Shown: in pieces, positions 39,491 through 48,741 of the stretch | How the letters are laid out: the number at the start of each line of letters is the position of its first letter | Numbering within the stretch: the first letter of the stretch is position 1 | NCBI RefSeq assembly: GCF_037081675.1 | Contig: NZ_JAZAQL010000003.1 | Span: forward strand, 248,001-312,000 | Length of the DNA: 64,000 nucleotides | Direction of reading: 5' to 3' | DNA from: Halorubellus litoreus | GTDB taxonomy: Archaea > Halobacteriota > Halobacteria > Halobacteriales > Natrialbaceae | Program-made: the position numbers and the translations under genes | Notes under the pieces: generated by a model | What the model saw: only the letters and a program-made list of their open reading frames with translations | The model's database searches: none | What the model was told of the DNA's origin: nothing

Positions 39491-40441
39491 ATGCATCAGC
39501 GGTCCGTCATCGTCGTCGCCCTCGTCGTTCTCGTCGCTCTCAGTGGCTGTCTCTCCGCTGGTATCGACGCGAGCGCTGGCGGCTCGAACGACGCGAACGG
39601 AGGCGGTGTCGGGACGGCGACCGAGTGGACGGTCGAGGTCGTCGAGGTCGTCGACGGCGACACCCTCAAGGTCGAGTTCCCGGACGGTCGCGTCGAGAAC
39701 GTCCGCTTGCTCGGCGTCGACACCCCCGAGGTCCACACGGGCGTCACGCCCGACGAGTTCGAGGGCATTCCCGAGACCGAGGACGGCCGCCAATGGCTCC
39801 GCGACTGGGGGCACAGGGCCAGCGAGTGGATGATTCAGCGCGTCGCCGACGCCGAGGTCCGCATCGCGACCGACCCCGAAGCCGACCGCCGTGGTTCGTA
39901 CGGGCGCCTCCTCGTCTACGTCTACGTCGACGGCGAGAACGTGAACGCCGAACTCCTCGAGCAGGGGTACGCGCGGATGTACGACAGCGAGTTCACGGAA
40001 CGCGACCGGTTCGCGAGCCTCGAAGCGAGCGCGCAATCCCAGAACGCCGGCCTCTGGGCGTACACGGACGGCGCGGGCGCCGCCAGCGACGATGGTGGCG
40101 CCGTCGGCGACAGCGGCCTCGCGGTCGCGACCGTGCACGCGGACGCCGACGGCCCGGACGGCGACAACCTCAACGACGAGTACGTCGTCCTCGAGAACCG
40201 CGGCGACCGCACCATCGACCTCTCCGGGTACACGGTCCGCGACGACGCGAACCACGCGTACACCGTGCCCGACGGCGTCGCGCTGCGCCCCGGCGAGCAA
40301 CTGACGCTGTTCACGGGCAGCGGTGACGCGACCGCCGACTCGCTGTACTGGGGCGCGAGCAGCCCCATCTGGAACAACGACGGCGACGTCGTCTACGTCG
40401 AAACCCCGAACGGCACGACCGTCGTCGAGTACGAGTACTGA
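39491..40441 (+). CDS. Exported staphylococcal-type nuclease with C-terminal lamin-tail domain
   Basis: A 316-residue lipoprotein: MHQRSVIVVALVVLVALSGC is a signal ending in a lipobox. Residues ~50-190 form an SNase domain: VVEVVDGDTLKVEFPDGRVE, LLGVDTPEVHTG, RRGSYGRLLVYVYVDGENVN and EQGYARMY carry its catalytic Asp/Arg/Glu pattern. The last ~110 residues (EYVVLENRGDRTIDLSGYTV, then VALRPGEQLTLFTG) are a lamin-tail domain (LTD), common in secreted nucleases. It should degrade extracellular DNA or RNA for nutrients. The ATG at 39491 is fixed by the signal; earlier in-frame codons are in the 27-bp repeat. Confidence 0.92.
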   Translation: MHQRSVIVVALVVLVALSGCLSAGIDASAGGSNDANGGGVGTATEWTVEVVEVVDGDTLKVEFPDGRVENVRLLGVDTPEVHTGVTPDEFEGIPETEDGRQWLRDWGHRASEWMIQRVADAEVRIATDPEADRRGSYGRLLVYVYVDGENVNAELLEQGYARMYDSEFTERDRFASLEASAQSQNAGLWAYTDGAGAASDDGGAVGDSGLAVATVHADADGPDGDNLNDEYVVLENRGDRTIDLSGYTVRDDANHAYTVPDGVALRPGEQLTLFTGSGDATADSLYWGASSPIWNNDGDVVYVETPNGTTVVEYEY

Positions 40442-40483
40442 GCCGTCGACGACCACCGCGACGACCGCGACCGCTGTAGCGAC

Positions 40484-41644
40484 CTAGCTCGGCGGTGCGA
40501 CGTCGACGCCGGGTTCGTACTTCGTGTCTCGGCGGAACGCGACCACGTGATACCGTTCGTCGAGCGTCGGCGGCGTTCCGACCGACGACCGCGTCCCGTA
40601 CCCGATGCCGGCCTCGTTGAACTTCCCGGAATCCGTCTTCGCGTGGATGTAGAGTTCGTCACCGGCGGACACCTCGCGGTCGGTGCGCGCGACGTACTTT
40701 CGCGCCGCGTCCGGCTGCTGGAACACCGAGATGCGCGAGTCGGACGCTATCGACCCCGACTCCATCGTCAGGCGGACGTACTTCCGGTCGTCGGTCAACT
40801 GCGCGGAGAAGTCAGGTCGTTCCTCTCGTGCGGTCTCCACCCACGACGGCGCGGAGAGCGACACCGCCCCGACGTCCGACACCTCGAACCGGAACCGATG
40901 CCGGCGCACCTCACCCTCGAAGTTCGACGAGTCGTACACCGCCTCTATTCGTCGGATGACACCGTTCTCGTCGACGCGCATCCGCGCGCCCTCGATGGAC
41001 TTCAGTTCTCCCTCGCTGTGGCCCGGCGACCGCACGGTCTCCCCGACCGAATCGGCGCGCACCTCCCACACGGCCGGCCGATCGTCGTTCACGCGCTCGG
41101 GCGACCCCCACGCCGGCCCCTTCAGGAGCGGCTGGATCTCCTCGGCCCAGAATATCTCCTCGAACGACGGTCGCGTGCTCAACCCGTACGTATCGCCGTC
41201 GGCCACCTCCTCTCGCCACAGCATGTCGCCGCCGATGGTATGGAACGCGTCGACGGGTCCACCACCTTTCCGATTCCAGTGCCCGAGCGCGATACCGTCC
41301 GCGGCCTCGTACTCGCGATGCCACTTCTGACTCCCGCTCTCGACGTCGACCTTCGTGTACTGCGCGCGGTAGGACAGCTCCGCGACCGCCGAATCACACG
41401 TCGAGTACAGGTACGACTCGACGCCGTCGTCGCTCAATCCGAACGGATACGTCGGGTCGCCGCGCTCCGTCGTGGTCTCCGGTTCGGTCTCGGTCGCCGT
41501 CGCCGTCGCCGTGGCGGTCTCGACGGTCCCCATTCCTGCACCGTCCGTGCCCGTCGCGTTCGTCGTCCCACTGCCCCCTTCGAGCCGGAGACAGCCGGCC
41601 GTTCCCCCCACCGCGAGCGCCCCGAGCAACGCACGTCGTCTCAT
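40484..41644 (-). CDS. Lipoprotein of unknown function
   Basis: A 386-residue lipoprotein: MRRRALLGALAVGGTAGC ends in a lipobox cysteine. A linker rich in Thr and Ala (TATATATATETEPETTT) follows, then a soluble domain with no motif I recognise. The start at 41644 is set by the signal. It converges with the nuclease gene and may be a secreted or surface-bound binding protein. Confidence 0.8.
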   Translation of the reverse strand: MRRRALLGALAVGGTAGCLRLEGGSGTTNATGTDGAGMGTVETATATATATETEPETTTERGDPTYPFGLSDDGVESYLYSTCDSAVAELSYRAQYTKVDVESGSQKWHREYEAADGIALGHWNRKGGGPVDAFHTIGGDMLWREEVADGDTYGLSTRPSFEEIFWAEEIQPLLKGPAWGSPERVNDDRPAVWEVRADSVGETVRSPGHSEGELKSIEGARMRVDENGVIRRIEAVYDSSNFEGEVRRHRFRFEVSDVGAVSLSAPSWVETAREERPDFSAQLTDDRKYVRLTMESGSIASDSRISVFQQPDAARKYVARTDREVSAGDELYIHAKTDSGKFNEAGIGYGTRSSVGTPPTLDERYHVVAFRRDTKYEPGVDVAPPS

Positions 41645-41775
41645 TCGAGCGGAACGAACGACGGCAAGGGCATAACGGTGACGGGCGATTACGAGCGAAG
41701 TCACCCCTGGACTGCGAGGGTCACCCGAAGCAGCGACGTCGCAGGACTGAAGCCGACGGTCGCGAACCAACGAAC

Positions 41776-42099
41776 GTGTCCTGGACGCTCCTCGTCGTCG
41801 CCGGCCTGTTCGAGATCGCGTGGGCAATCGGCCTCCAGTACTCCGACGGCCTCACGAAACCCGTCCCGACCGCGGCGACCGCGGTCGCGCTCGTCATCAG
41901 CATGGTGCTCCTCGCGAAAGCAGTCCAGAACCTCCCCATCGGAACAGCGTACGCCGTCTGGACGGGTATCGGCGCCGTCGGCACCGCGACGCTCGGCGTC
42001 GTCCTCTTCGACGAACCGGCGTCGCTTGCCAGGATGGGGTTCATCGCAGTCATCGTCTGCGGGATCGTCGGCCTCCACAGCGTCAGCGGCGGCGCCTGA
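41776..42099 (+). CDS. Small multidrug resistance family transporter, SugE/Gdx-like
   Basis: A 107-residue, four-helix SMR protein with GTG start. MSWTLLVVAGLFEIAWAIGL carries the essential Glu of helix 1 (FEIAWAIGL), and LPIGTAYAVWTGIGAVGTA is the conserved helix 3 motif. The W-A-I-G-L-x-Y pattern after the Glu is typical of the SugE/Gdx subgroup, which exports guanidinium or quaternary amines as a dimer. Its partner, if any, is not adjacent. Confidence 0.9.
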   Translation: MSWTLLVVAGLFEIAWAIGLQYSDGLTKPVPTAATAVALVISMVLLAKAVQNLPIGTAYAVWTGIGAVGTATLGVVLFDEPASLARMGFIAVIVCGIVGLHSVSGGA

Positions 42100-42135
42100 C
42101 GAAACGCAGTATCGACGCCACTCGAGCACGACCGA

Positions 42136-43959
42136 CTACTGCCGCGACCGGTTCTTCAACGCCGCCAGCCCTTCGCGTTCGGCTTTCGTCTCCAGGATGC
42201 CTTCGACGTACCGGCGGTTGATCTCGTGGCGGCCCTTCTCGTCGCGCTCGAGGACGTTCACCTTCCGGAGTTCGATGATGGCGCTCGAGATGTGATGGCC
42301 GGTTGCATCGACGAGCGGTTCGACGTCGCGCGTCCGGATGGGGCCGCGGTCGGCGAGCACCGCGATGACGTCCCACGCGTGCTCGCGGCGACAGTTCGAC
42401 TCGCGGATGGCGGCCTCGACCTTCTCCTCGATCGGGTCCTCGTGCAGGAGGTCGATCGTCGACACCGACTCCAGGTCGCCGCCCGCGCCGTCGTCGTCCG
42501 ACAGCCGTCGCTGGAGTTGCTCGAGCGCCATCTCGAGGAACGCGATGCGGTCGGCCTGGTCGGAGATGACCTCGCCCTCGTCCGTCTCGGACTCGAGCTG
42601 TTCGGTCTTCTGGCGTTCGTCCCCGAGTTCCGCGTGCATCGACTCCACCTCCGCTTCCAGTTCGTCCACGCGCGTCGCCAGCTCGTCGCGCTCCGCGCGT
42701 AACTCGTCGCGTTCGTCGGCGAGCTCGCTCTTCTCGGCCGCGAGCGCCTCCACGCGGTCCTCGAGGTCCGCCTTCGTCGTCGCGAGGTCGTCGAGTCGCT
42801 CCTCGAGTTCGCGCGCTCGCTTCCGGAACTCGTTGCGCTCGTGCTCGATCTCCGCGTTCGACTTCTCGTGGTCTTCCTTGTCGCCCTCGACCTCGTCGAG
42901 CGTCTGCTGGTCGTCGTCGCTCGGCGCCGTGATACCGGTGTTCCCCGCGATGGCGTCCGCCATCTTGTTCGCCGCCTGCGAGATGTCCCTGGCGTCCTCG
43001 AGTTCGTCCTCGAGCGTCGCGATCCGCTGGTCTTTCTTCTCGATCTCCGCTTCGAGTTCCGCGATGCGGTTCTCGTGCTCCTCCTTGTCCTCCGTGATGG
43101 ACTGGAGGTCGCCGACGAGGTTGTCGCTCACCGACTTCAACTCCGGGCGTTCGAAGTCGTCGAGCCCCGGCGTCGCGCCCGCGTCGAACGTCCGCTTCCG
43201 ACGGAACTGCACGGTCCGCAGGTCCGCTTCCGCCCAGTCCGTCTGCATGAACGCCTGCCCGTCGTCGAGGTCCGTCACGCGGTCGGCGTACTCCGACCCG
43301 ATGATGCGCCCGACGACGTTCGTGTCGTTCTCCCACGTCAGCCGGTGCCACACGAGCCAGTTCGCCTGCGTGATGAAGTCCTTCTTGACGTCCGCGGGCC
43401 GCTGACTGATGCCGACGATGCCCAGGCCGTGCTTGCGGCCGCGCTTCCCGATCTTGATGAGCATCTTCCCCGTCTCGTCCATCCCACCGCCTTCCGGGAT
43501 GTACTCGTGGACCTCCTCGCAGACGAGCAGGAACGGCTTCTTGAGCTTCTTCTCCTTCGCGAACAGGTGTCTGGCGGTCTGCAGGATGAGTTCGTTCGAG
43601 ACGTCCTCGTCGAGGTACCCGGAGACGTCGAGGATGACCGGGATGTTCTCGTTCAGCGCGAGGTCCGCGACCTTCTCGGCGTGCTCGGGCGCGACCTGGA
43701 TGTCGCACTCCTCGTCCGCGCCGACGTGCAGGAGCTCGTACTCCTCCTTCAACCCGTAGTACTCGCCCTCGCAGTCGATGATGAGCATCGGGAACCCCGC
43801 GTCCAGGAGTTCCTCGCAGACGACGCTCGCCGTGTTCGACTTCCCGCTCCCGGACTTCCCGGTGACGAACCCGCGACCGGTCAACAGCTCCACGACCGGT
43901 AGCTCGACGGCGTCGCCGTCGACCGTCTCCCCCACGCGGATCGTCCGCGTCTCACTCAT
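42136..43959 (-). CDS. HerA-type P-loop ATPase with coiled coil and C-terminal winged helix
   Basis: A 607-residue protein. Residues ~30-280 form a HerA/FtsK-like ATPase: GFVTGKSGSGKSNTASVVCE is Walker A, KPFLLVCEEVHEYIPEGGGM is Walker B, and GIVGISQRPADVKKDFI the sensor-like strand. Residues ~300-500 are a long acidic coiled coil, and the last ~90 a winged-helix region (IAVLADRGPIRTRDVEPLVD). HerA proteins pump DNA during repair, often with NurA. No NurA gene adjoins. It starts 120 bases from the lipoprotein gene and appears monocistronic. Confidence 0.88.
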   Translation of the reverse strand: MSETRTIRVGETVDGDAVELPVVELLTGRGFVTGKSGSGKSNTASVVCEELLDAGFPMLIIDCEGEYYGLKEEYELLHVGADEECDIQVAPEHAEKVADLALNENIPVILDVSGYLDEDVSNELILQTARHLFAKEKKLKKPFLLVCEEVHEYIPEGGGMDETGKMLIKIGKRGRKHGLGIVGISQRPADVKKDFITQANWLVWHRLTWENDTNVVGRIIGSEYADRVTDLDDGQAFMQTDWAEADLRTVQFRRKRTFDAGATPGLDDFERPELKSVSDNLVGDLQSITEDKEEHENRIAELEAEIEKKDQRIATLEDELEDARDISQAANKMADAIAGNTGITAPSDDDQQTLDEVEGDKEDHEKSNAEIEHERNEFRKRARELEERLDDLATTKADLEDRVEALAAEKSELADERDELRAERDELATRVDELEAEVESMHAELGDERQKTEQLESETDEGEVISDQADRIAFLEMALEQLQRRLSDDDGAGGDLESVSTIDLLHEDPIEEKVEAAIRESNCRREHAWDVIAVLADRGPIRTRDVEPLVDATGHHISSAIIELRKVNVLERDEKGRHEINRRYVEGILETKAEREGLAALKNRSRQ

Positions 43960-44079
43960 CGACGTTCACCCAGGCACCCGGCTTCATTACGCGCAGACAG
44001 ACACCCCCACAGGTTGTATCTTTCCCTACACGAAGACGCGTCGTGGCGACGCGGAACGGCCGATGGCTCGGACGCGCCG

Positions 44080-45459
44080 TCAGACGTCGTAGACGCTCGC
44101 CTTCGACTCGCGGTACTGGTCCGGGATCTGCCCGATACCCCAGCCCTCCGTCGTCGTCTCCACGTAGTAGTACTTGCGCTCGTCGTAGATGTACGCGAAC
44201 CCGTCGAAGTCCTTCTGCATCAGCAGTCCGACCGCCATGTGCCCCGGCGGCTCCAGGAGGACGGCGTCGTAGTTGAACGGCTCGGACTCGAGGATGGACG
44301 CGAACAGGATGCTCGTATCCTCGCAGTCACCGGAGAGCATCGTGAGCGTCTCCATGATGAACTGCGTGTAGTCGTCGTACCCGCTCGACACCGAATCCTC
44401 CACGTACGGCAGGCGCTGCACGAAACTCAACGCGAACTGGATGCGTTCGAACTCGCCCGTGAACCCGTTGTTCTCCGCGGCCTCGTAGAGGAACTCCGCG
44501 ATCTCGTTCGCCGCCCCCTCGAGGAGTTCGAACGAGACGTACTCCGCTCGCGCCCGCCCTCGAGACCGCAGCGACGCCGCCGCGTACGCGCTCTCCAAGG
44601 CCAGGTAACTCACCGCCCACGACCGACCGTTCGTCCGTCCACGCAGCGTCTGCACGTATCCGCCCTCGACCGGCTCCCGCTCGAACGCGCTCCCCGACGC
44701 CGCGTCGAGTTGCCCGCGTCGGTCCGCTCGCTCGATGTGGTCGTCCGTGACGACGAACGGGTCCGTCTCCATGAACGCGTACAGGTCGTCCTGCTCGACG
44801 TCAGTGCGGTCGACGCTCTCCGGGACGACCGCGGCGGTGTACTGTAACGGAACGCCCTCCGGCGCCGCGGAGAGGTCCATCGGGACCGTCACCTGCTGGG
44901 CGGACGATTCCGGACGGACCGGGTCGCTCGACGCGCTATCGACCAATCCACCGCGCGGATACACCGACGCGGCGACGACCACCTTCACCGGCGTGTCAGT
45001 CGACGGTTCCGTCGGGAACACCGTCGTCGTCACCTCGTCGAGCGCGTACCGATGCACGTGGGTGCGGTACCGCCAGAAGTCGTCGGTCACGTACAGGCCT
45101 TGCTTCCCGAGATCGCGGTCCGGAGCGTCGACCGTGGGCGGAGGTGTGGTCGACGACGTCGACTCGTTCCCCGACGTGGCCGCGGCCCGTTCCTCGTCGA
45201 CCGTCTCCGTCCCTGGCGCCGGTGCGACGCGAGCCGTCTCATCGTCCGGGCCGCCCGCGGCCGTCGACACCGGAAGGAGCGAGATGTTCGGCACGACGGC
45301 ATCTCGCTGTGCGTTCTCGTCGTCGGTGACGAAGTCCTCGCGAGCGAGCGGCGGCCTGGACTCCTCGCCGCGGAACGACGGCGTCTCCACGGTACTGAGG
45401 CACCCGCTGGTCGCGACGAGGCTCGCGGAGAGTGCCCCCAGAAGACGCCGTCGCCTCAT
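44080..45459 (-). CDS. Lipoprotein with transglutaminase-like domain
   Basis: A 459-residue lipoprotein: MRRRRLLGALSASLVATSGC ends in a lipobox cysteine. The C-terminal part has a papain/transglutaminase-type triad: Cys in LSGDCEDTSILFASIL, His in PPGHMAVGLLMQKDF and an acidic residue in KYYYVETTTEGWG. The first 200 residues are variable. The fold suggests a protease, amidase or crosslinking role outside the cell. The start at 45459 is fixed by the signal. Confidence 0.83.
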   Translation of the reverse strand: MRRRRLLGALSASLVATSGCLSTVETPSFRGEESRPPLAREDFVTDDENAQRDAVVPNISLLPVSTAAGGPDDETARVAPAPGTETVDEERAAATSGNESTSSTTPPPTVDAPDRDLGKQGLYVTDDFWRYRTHVHRYALDEVTTTVFPTEPSTDTPVKVVVAASVYPRGGLVDSASSDPVRPESSAQQVTVPMDLSAAPEGVPLQYTAAVVPESVDRTDVEQDDLYAFMETDPFVVTDDHIERADRRGQLDAASGSAFEREPVEGGYVQTLRGRTNGRSWAVSYLALESAYAAASLRSRGRARAEYVSFELLEGAANEIAEFLYEAAENNGFTGEFERIQFALSFVQRLPYVEDSVSSGYDDYTQFIMETLTMLSGDCEDTSILFASILESEPFNYDAVLLEPPGHMAVGLLMQKDFDGFAYIYDERKYYYVETTTEGWGIGQIPDQYRESKASVYDV

Positions 45460-45593
45460 GTTGAAGTTCGATAGTTTCCCGACCAATATAAAAGGTGCTG
45501 TTATTCGTTCTCACACGAACGCCCGAACAACCCGTAGACGGCGCTTACCACGGAACGAGCGGGCCACGCGCCACGCGGTCGCCCGTATACTTA

Positions 45594-45848
45594 TCAGGCA
45601 ATCTCCTGCGATTCCTCGACGAGCCGTTCCAGGTCGTCGAACCGGTCGGTCTCCTCGACGATGTCGTCCAGGTCGAACCCGGCGTCCTCGGCGCGCTCGA
45701 CGAGCTCGCGGAGTTCGTGCGGCGTGACGTCGTGCTCCTGCATCACTTCGCGGATCGCTTCGCGGTAGAGTCCGGACGCGTTGATGTGGGAGTTCCACTT
45801 CAGGAAGAGGAGGTCCATCTTCTCGACGGTGACGGTCGTCGACTTCAT
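45594..45848 (-). CDS. Small helical protein, 84 aa
   Basis: An 84-residue acidic protein beginning MKSTTVTVEKMDLLFLKWNS and continuing as helices (EAIREVMQEHDVTPHELREL). The short N-terminal strand followed by helices could be a ribbon-helix-helix-like DNA-binding fold, but the match is weak. It lies at the edge of a 200-bp AT-rich gap that could carry its promoter. Function is unknown. Confidence 0.65.
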   Translation of the reverse strand: MKSTTVTVEKMDLLFLKWNSHINASGLYREAIREVMQEHDVTPHELRELVERAEDAGFDLDDIVEETDRFDDLERLVEESQEIA

Positions 45849-45883
45849 CGTCGCTCACCGCCGATTCTGGATCGGTGGGACAT

Positions 45884-45914
45884 ACACATAACTACTCACT
45901 ATTCAGTAATGTGT
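45884..45914. promoter_or_regulatory. Inverted repeat in AT-rich promoter region
   Basis: ACACAT at 45884-45889 and ATGTGT at 45909-45914 form a dyad with a 19-base spacer in the AT-rich divergent gap between the 84-residue protein gene and the membrane protein gene at 46049. Confidence 0.3.
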
Positions 45915-46048
45915 GTTGATAAAATTAACCTCTTGTGGTCGAGGGGCTGTCACCGTGGTTGGCGTCGTCGACGCTCCGCGTATCGAACGCTGAGTTCGAA
46001 CGAACGCTTTAGCGGTCGGCGGGCGAGGTTCCGACCTGACACGGCGAA

Positions 46049-46603
46049 ATGTTCCCCGTATTCGTCGCCGAGAACCTGCCCCAGTGGGTCGGCGCGCCAC
46101 TCCTCCAGCTCTCGCTCCTCGTCGTCGGCGTCCTCCTCGAACGAACGTACGTCAACCGCCTGACGACCATCACCGGCGCGCTCGCGCTGTTCAGTCACGT
46201 CCTGTTCGCGGACGAGAGCGCGCTCTGGGTGGGGCTCTACCTCGACGTCGGCTTGCTCCTCGGCGCGTACGGCGTCTACTGTTACGTCGAAGCGCTCCCG
46301 GTCGTGTCCTCGCCCGTGAAGCTCGTGTCGTACTTCGCGTACGCGCCCCTGACCGTCCTGCTCGTCATCGTCCTCCCGCACTGGCTGTTCCCGGTCGCCC
46401 TCCTGGTAGGAGCCGCGCTCAACTACAAGCTCGTCGAGGAGCTCGCACCCGCGAAACCGTACTTCTGGGGGGCCGGGGAACGCGACCCCGAAGACGGCGT
46501 CGACCTGGAGGACGTCCAGGCGTACGCCGAGCAGGCACGAGCGTTCGTCGAGACGCAACTCGACGACGCCGGTGGTGACACCGACCGCGACACCGCCCGC
46601 TGA
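46049..46603 (+). CDS. Polytopic membrane protein of unknown function
   Basis: A 184-residue protein with about five transmembrane segments (VGAPLLQLSLLVVGVLLERT, then ALALFSHVLFADES, LDVGLLLGAYGVYCYVEALP, VLLVIVLPHWLF) and an acidic C-terminal tail of ~45 residues. No conserved transport or enzyme motif is visible. It is followed after a 106-base gap by the AIM24-like gene. I do not recognise it. Confidence 0.7.
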   Translation: MFPVFVAENLPQWVGAPLLQLSLLVVGVLLERTYVNRLTTITGALALFSHVLFADESALWVGLYLDVGLLLGAYGVYCYVEALPVVSSPVKLVSYFAYAPLTVLLVIVLPHWLFPVALLVGAALNYKLVEELAPAKPYFWGAGERDPEDGVDLEDVQAYAEQARAFVETQLDDAGGDTDRDTAR

Positions 46604-46709
46604 CGGTCCGGCGCCCTCCGAGAAAGTGTCAGATATTCGCGACGAAAGTTATGCTGCAGGTGGGCGAACCGAGGCAGTGAGCCGCCAGACCGTGGCTCGT
46701 GATACCACC

Positions 46710-47378
46710 ATGGACGTTCAACGATTCGTCAACGAGAACGCGCCCGAGGAGAGTACAGAGACGTTCGAACTCGAGAACAGCAAGCTACTGGACATCGACG
46801 TCGACGGGTCGGTGATGACGAAAGCCGGCGCGATGGTCGCGTACGACGGCGACCTCAAATTCACGGGGACGTCGAACGCCGAAGGCGGCCTCACCGGCTT
46901 CATCAAGCAGAAGGCGACCGGCGAAGGCAGCCCCGTGATGGAGGTCGAGGGCAACGGCCACCTCTACGTCGCCGACCAGGGCAAACGGGTCCAGCTCCTG
47001 AAGCTCGACGGCGGCGAGTCCATCTCCGTGAACGGCCCGGACGTCCTCGCCTGGGAGAACGCCGTCGACTACGAGATAAAGACCATCGGGAGCATCGGCG
47101 GCGCCGCCGCCGGCGGGCTGACGAACGTCTACCTCACGGGACCGGGGATGGTCGCCATCACGACCCACGGTGACCCGCTCGTGCTCTCACCGCCCGTCAA
47201 CACGGACCCGCAGGCGACGGTCGCCTGGAGCAGCGACCTCTCGCCGAGCATCTCGCGGAACACGAGTCTGGGCGACGCCATCGGAACGTCGAGCGACGAG
47301 ACCTACCAGATGAGCTTCGACGGAACCAGCGGGTTCGTGGTCGTGCAACCCTACGAGGAAGCGCCCGGCGAGGAGTAG
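46710..47378 (+). CDS. AIM24 family protein
   Basis: A 222-residue all-beta protein of the AIM24/DUF124 (TIGR00266-type) family: SVMTKAGAMVAYDGDLKFTG at the start, LKLDGGESISVNGPDVLAWE and YEIKTIGSIGGAAAGGLTNV further on, then GPGMVAITTHGDPLVL. These form the TRAP-like double-stranded beta-helix. The role in archaea is unknown. I took the ATG at 46710 because the longer in-frame extension to 46572 overlaps the preceding gene end. Confidence 0.88.
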   Translation: MDVQRFVNENAPEESTETFELENSKLLDIDVDGSVMTKAGAMVAYDGDLKFTGTSNAEGGLTGFIKQKATGEGSPVMEVEGNGHLYVADQGKRVQLLKLDGGESISVNGPDVLAWENAVDYEIKTIGSIGGAAAGGLTNVYLTGPGMVAITTHGDPLVLSPPVNTDPQATVAWSSDLSPSISRNTSLGDAIGTSSDETYQMSFDGTSGFVVVQPYEEAPGEE

Positions 47379-47389
47379 CTCCGTCGCGT

Positions 47390-48430
47390 TCAGACGCGCT
47401 CGAGGAGCCCCGAGAACAGCGCTTCCTCCTCGTCGGCGACCGCGAGGAGTTCGTCGCTGGCGTCCTCGTACGCGGCCTGCGCATCGCTCGGGTCGTCGGC
47501 AAGCCCGGCGCGCTTCAGGTCCTCGCCGACGGCGTGCCATCGGTCCTCGACGTCGCGCATCGCCTCGACGTCTGCGTCCGTGACGCCGTCGACGACGTCG
47601 CTCGCGGTCTCGAGGAACGGCCGGAACAGCCCGCGGAACGCCGCGCCGCCCGTGCCGCGCTTCTCGACGTTCTGGTACGCGAACCGCGTACACCAGTCGG
47701 CGTCCTCGAGCGCCGGCCACTCCGGGAGGTCCCGCGCCATCGCGCGCATCCCGTCGAGGCCGTTCGTGCCGTCGCCGGCGTCCGGGATGCCGTCGTACGC
47801 ATCGCCAGGCGAGAGCAGGCCGTCGGCGGTCGCGCGGATGCCGGCGCGCATCGCCGCTGCCTTCGTCGCGTCCGGTTCACCGCGAGCGACCATCCGCCGG
47901 CGGTCCAGCGGTCCGTAGAAGCCGACGTCGCTACTCCACGCCGCGTCGAAGTCCTCGCGCGACACCCGCTGGAGGTCGTCGAACTCGCTGTCCGCGAGCG
48001 AGACGCCGTCCTCGTCGGCGTCAACGACGACGACGACGTGCGGACTGAAGTGGACGTCCGAGTCGAAGTACGGCAGATAGAAGATGTCGACGAACGCGAC
48101 GACGGGACGCCCACCGTCGACGTACGCTCGAAGGTCCGCGAACGCCGTCTCCGCGTCGTCGCCTCGTCCTTCGTCCACGTCGACCCCGAGGTGGTCGAAG
48201 AACGCGGTCTCCAGCCACGGCGTCCGTCCGACGAACTCCCGGCTCGGCGAGCGGTCGCGCTCGTAGTAACTGAACCCCAGCCCGCCACCGATACCGAAAC
48301 ACACCGGCTCGGGGAGGTCCCACGCGCCGTACGTCGCGACGTCGTGCAGCGACGTCGACCCGCAGTGCGCGCCTGTCGCGTGCGAGAACGCATCCAGCAT
48401 ACCAGCACGAACTCGCGCCGGGGTCATCAC
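47390..48430 (-). CDS. BtrH-like (DUF4872) acyltransferase-type protein
   Basis: A 346-residue protein. HATGAHCGSTSLHDVATYGA near the N-terminus and FGIGGGLGFSYYER match the N-terminal domain of BtrH, a cysteine enzyme of butirosin biosynthesis that transfers an acyl group from a carrier protein. Cys23, a later His (SPHVVVVVDADEDG) and Asp could form a papain-like triad. The C-terminal ~150 residues are helical, as in DUF4872. Homologues in non-antibiotic producers are uncharacterised. It is convergent with AIM24, and its start faces a regulatory palindrome at 48507. Confidence 0.78.
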   Translation of the reverse strand: MMTPARVRAGMLDAFSHATGAHCGSTSLHDVATYGAWDLPEPVCFGIGGGLGFSYYERDRSPSREFVGRTPWLETAFFDHLGVDVDEGRGDDAETAFADLRAYVDGGRPVVAFVDIFYLPYFDSDVHFSPHVVVVVDADEDGVSLADSEFDDLQRVSREDFDAAWSSDVGFYGPLDRRRMVARGEPDATKAAAMRAGIRATADGLLSPGDAYDGIPDAGDGTNGLDGMRAMARDLPEWPALEDADWCTRFAYQNVEKRGTGGAAFRGLFRPFLETASDVVDGVTDADVEAMRDVEDRWHAVGEDLKRAGLADDPSDAQAAYEDASDELLAVADEEEALFSGLLERV

Positions 48431-48506
48431 GCTAGCGGTTTCGGTGGTGGTCTCGTCGAGCGCGGTCGTCTCCGCTCGCGCGTTCCCGCCCGACGCGACC
48501 GAATAT

Positions 48507-48520
48507 TTAGGTCCGCCTAA
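48507..48520. promoter_or_regulatory. DtxR/IdeR-like palindrome
   Basis: TTAGGTCCGCCTAA is a palindrome with TTAGG/CCTAA half-sites and a 4-base spacer, within an AT-rich promoter stretch (GAATATTTAGG). DtxR/IdeR/SirR metal regulators bind related TTAGG sequences. It sits 42 bases ahead of the 58-residue gene and 77 ahead of the divergent BtrH-like gene. Confidence 0.45.
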
Positions 48521-48561
48521 TTTCCGAAGGGCTTTTCAGCTCTAGCGGGCGCCTAGCGTCC

Positions 48562-48738
48562 ATGGAAGACGACGTCAGCGAATCGAACGCCGACATCGAA
48601 CGACGCACGCACGACGACGGGAACGCCGCCCCACGGGCGGACTCGTGGACGGACGCCCGCACTCGCGCCCAGTCCCACACCCGTTGCCGGGGGGGCTACC
48701 GCGACCGAGCGGCGGAAATCGACACGGAGGGGGTCTGA
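48562..48738 (+). CDS. Small acidic protein, 58 aa
   Basis: A 58-residue, mostly polar protein (MEDDVSESNADIERRTHDDG) with one Cys. It is not hydrophobic and has no motif. The stop is 3 bases before the flavoprotein start, and it is the first gene after the DtxR-like box, so it is probably cotranscribed with that gene. It could be real or a leader; the short spacing to the next ATG supports translation. Confidence 0.5.
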   Translation: MEDDVSESNADIERRTHDDGNAAPRADSWTDARTRAQSHTRCRGGYRDRAAEIDTEGV

Positions 48739-48741
48739 CCG

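Noticed and set aside
42841..43902. A plus-strand frame of 353 residues opposite the HerA-type gene
   Set aside because: Leucine/valine/arginine-rich antisense shadow of a coding strand with clear Walker motifs.
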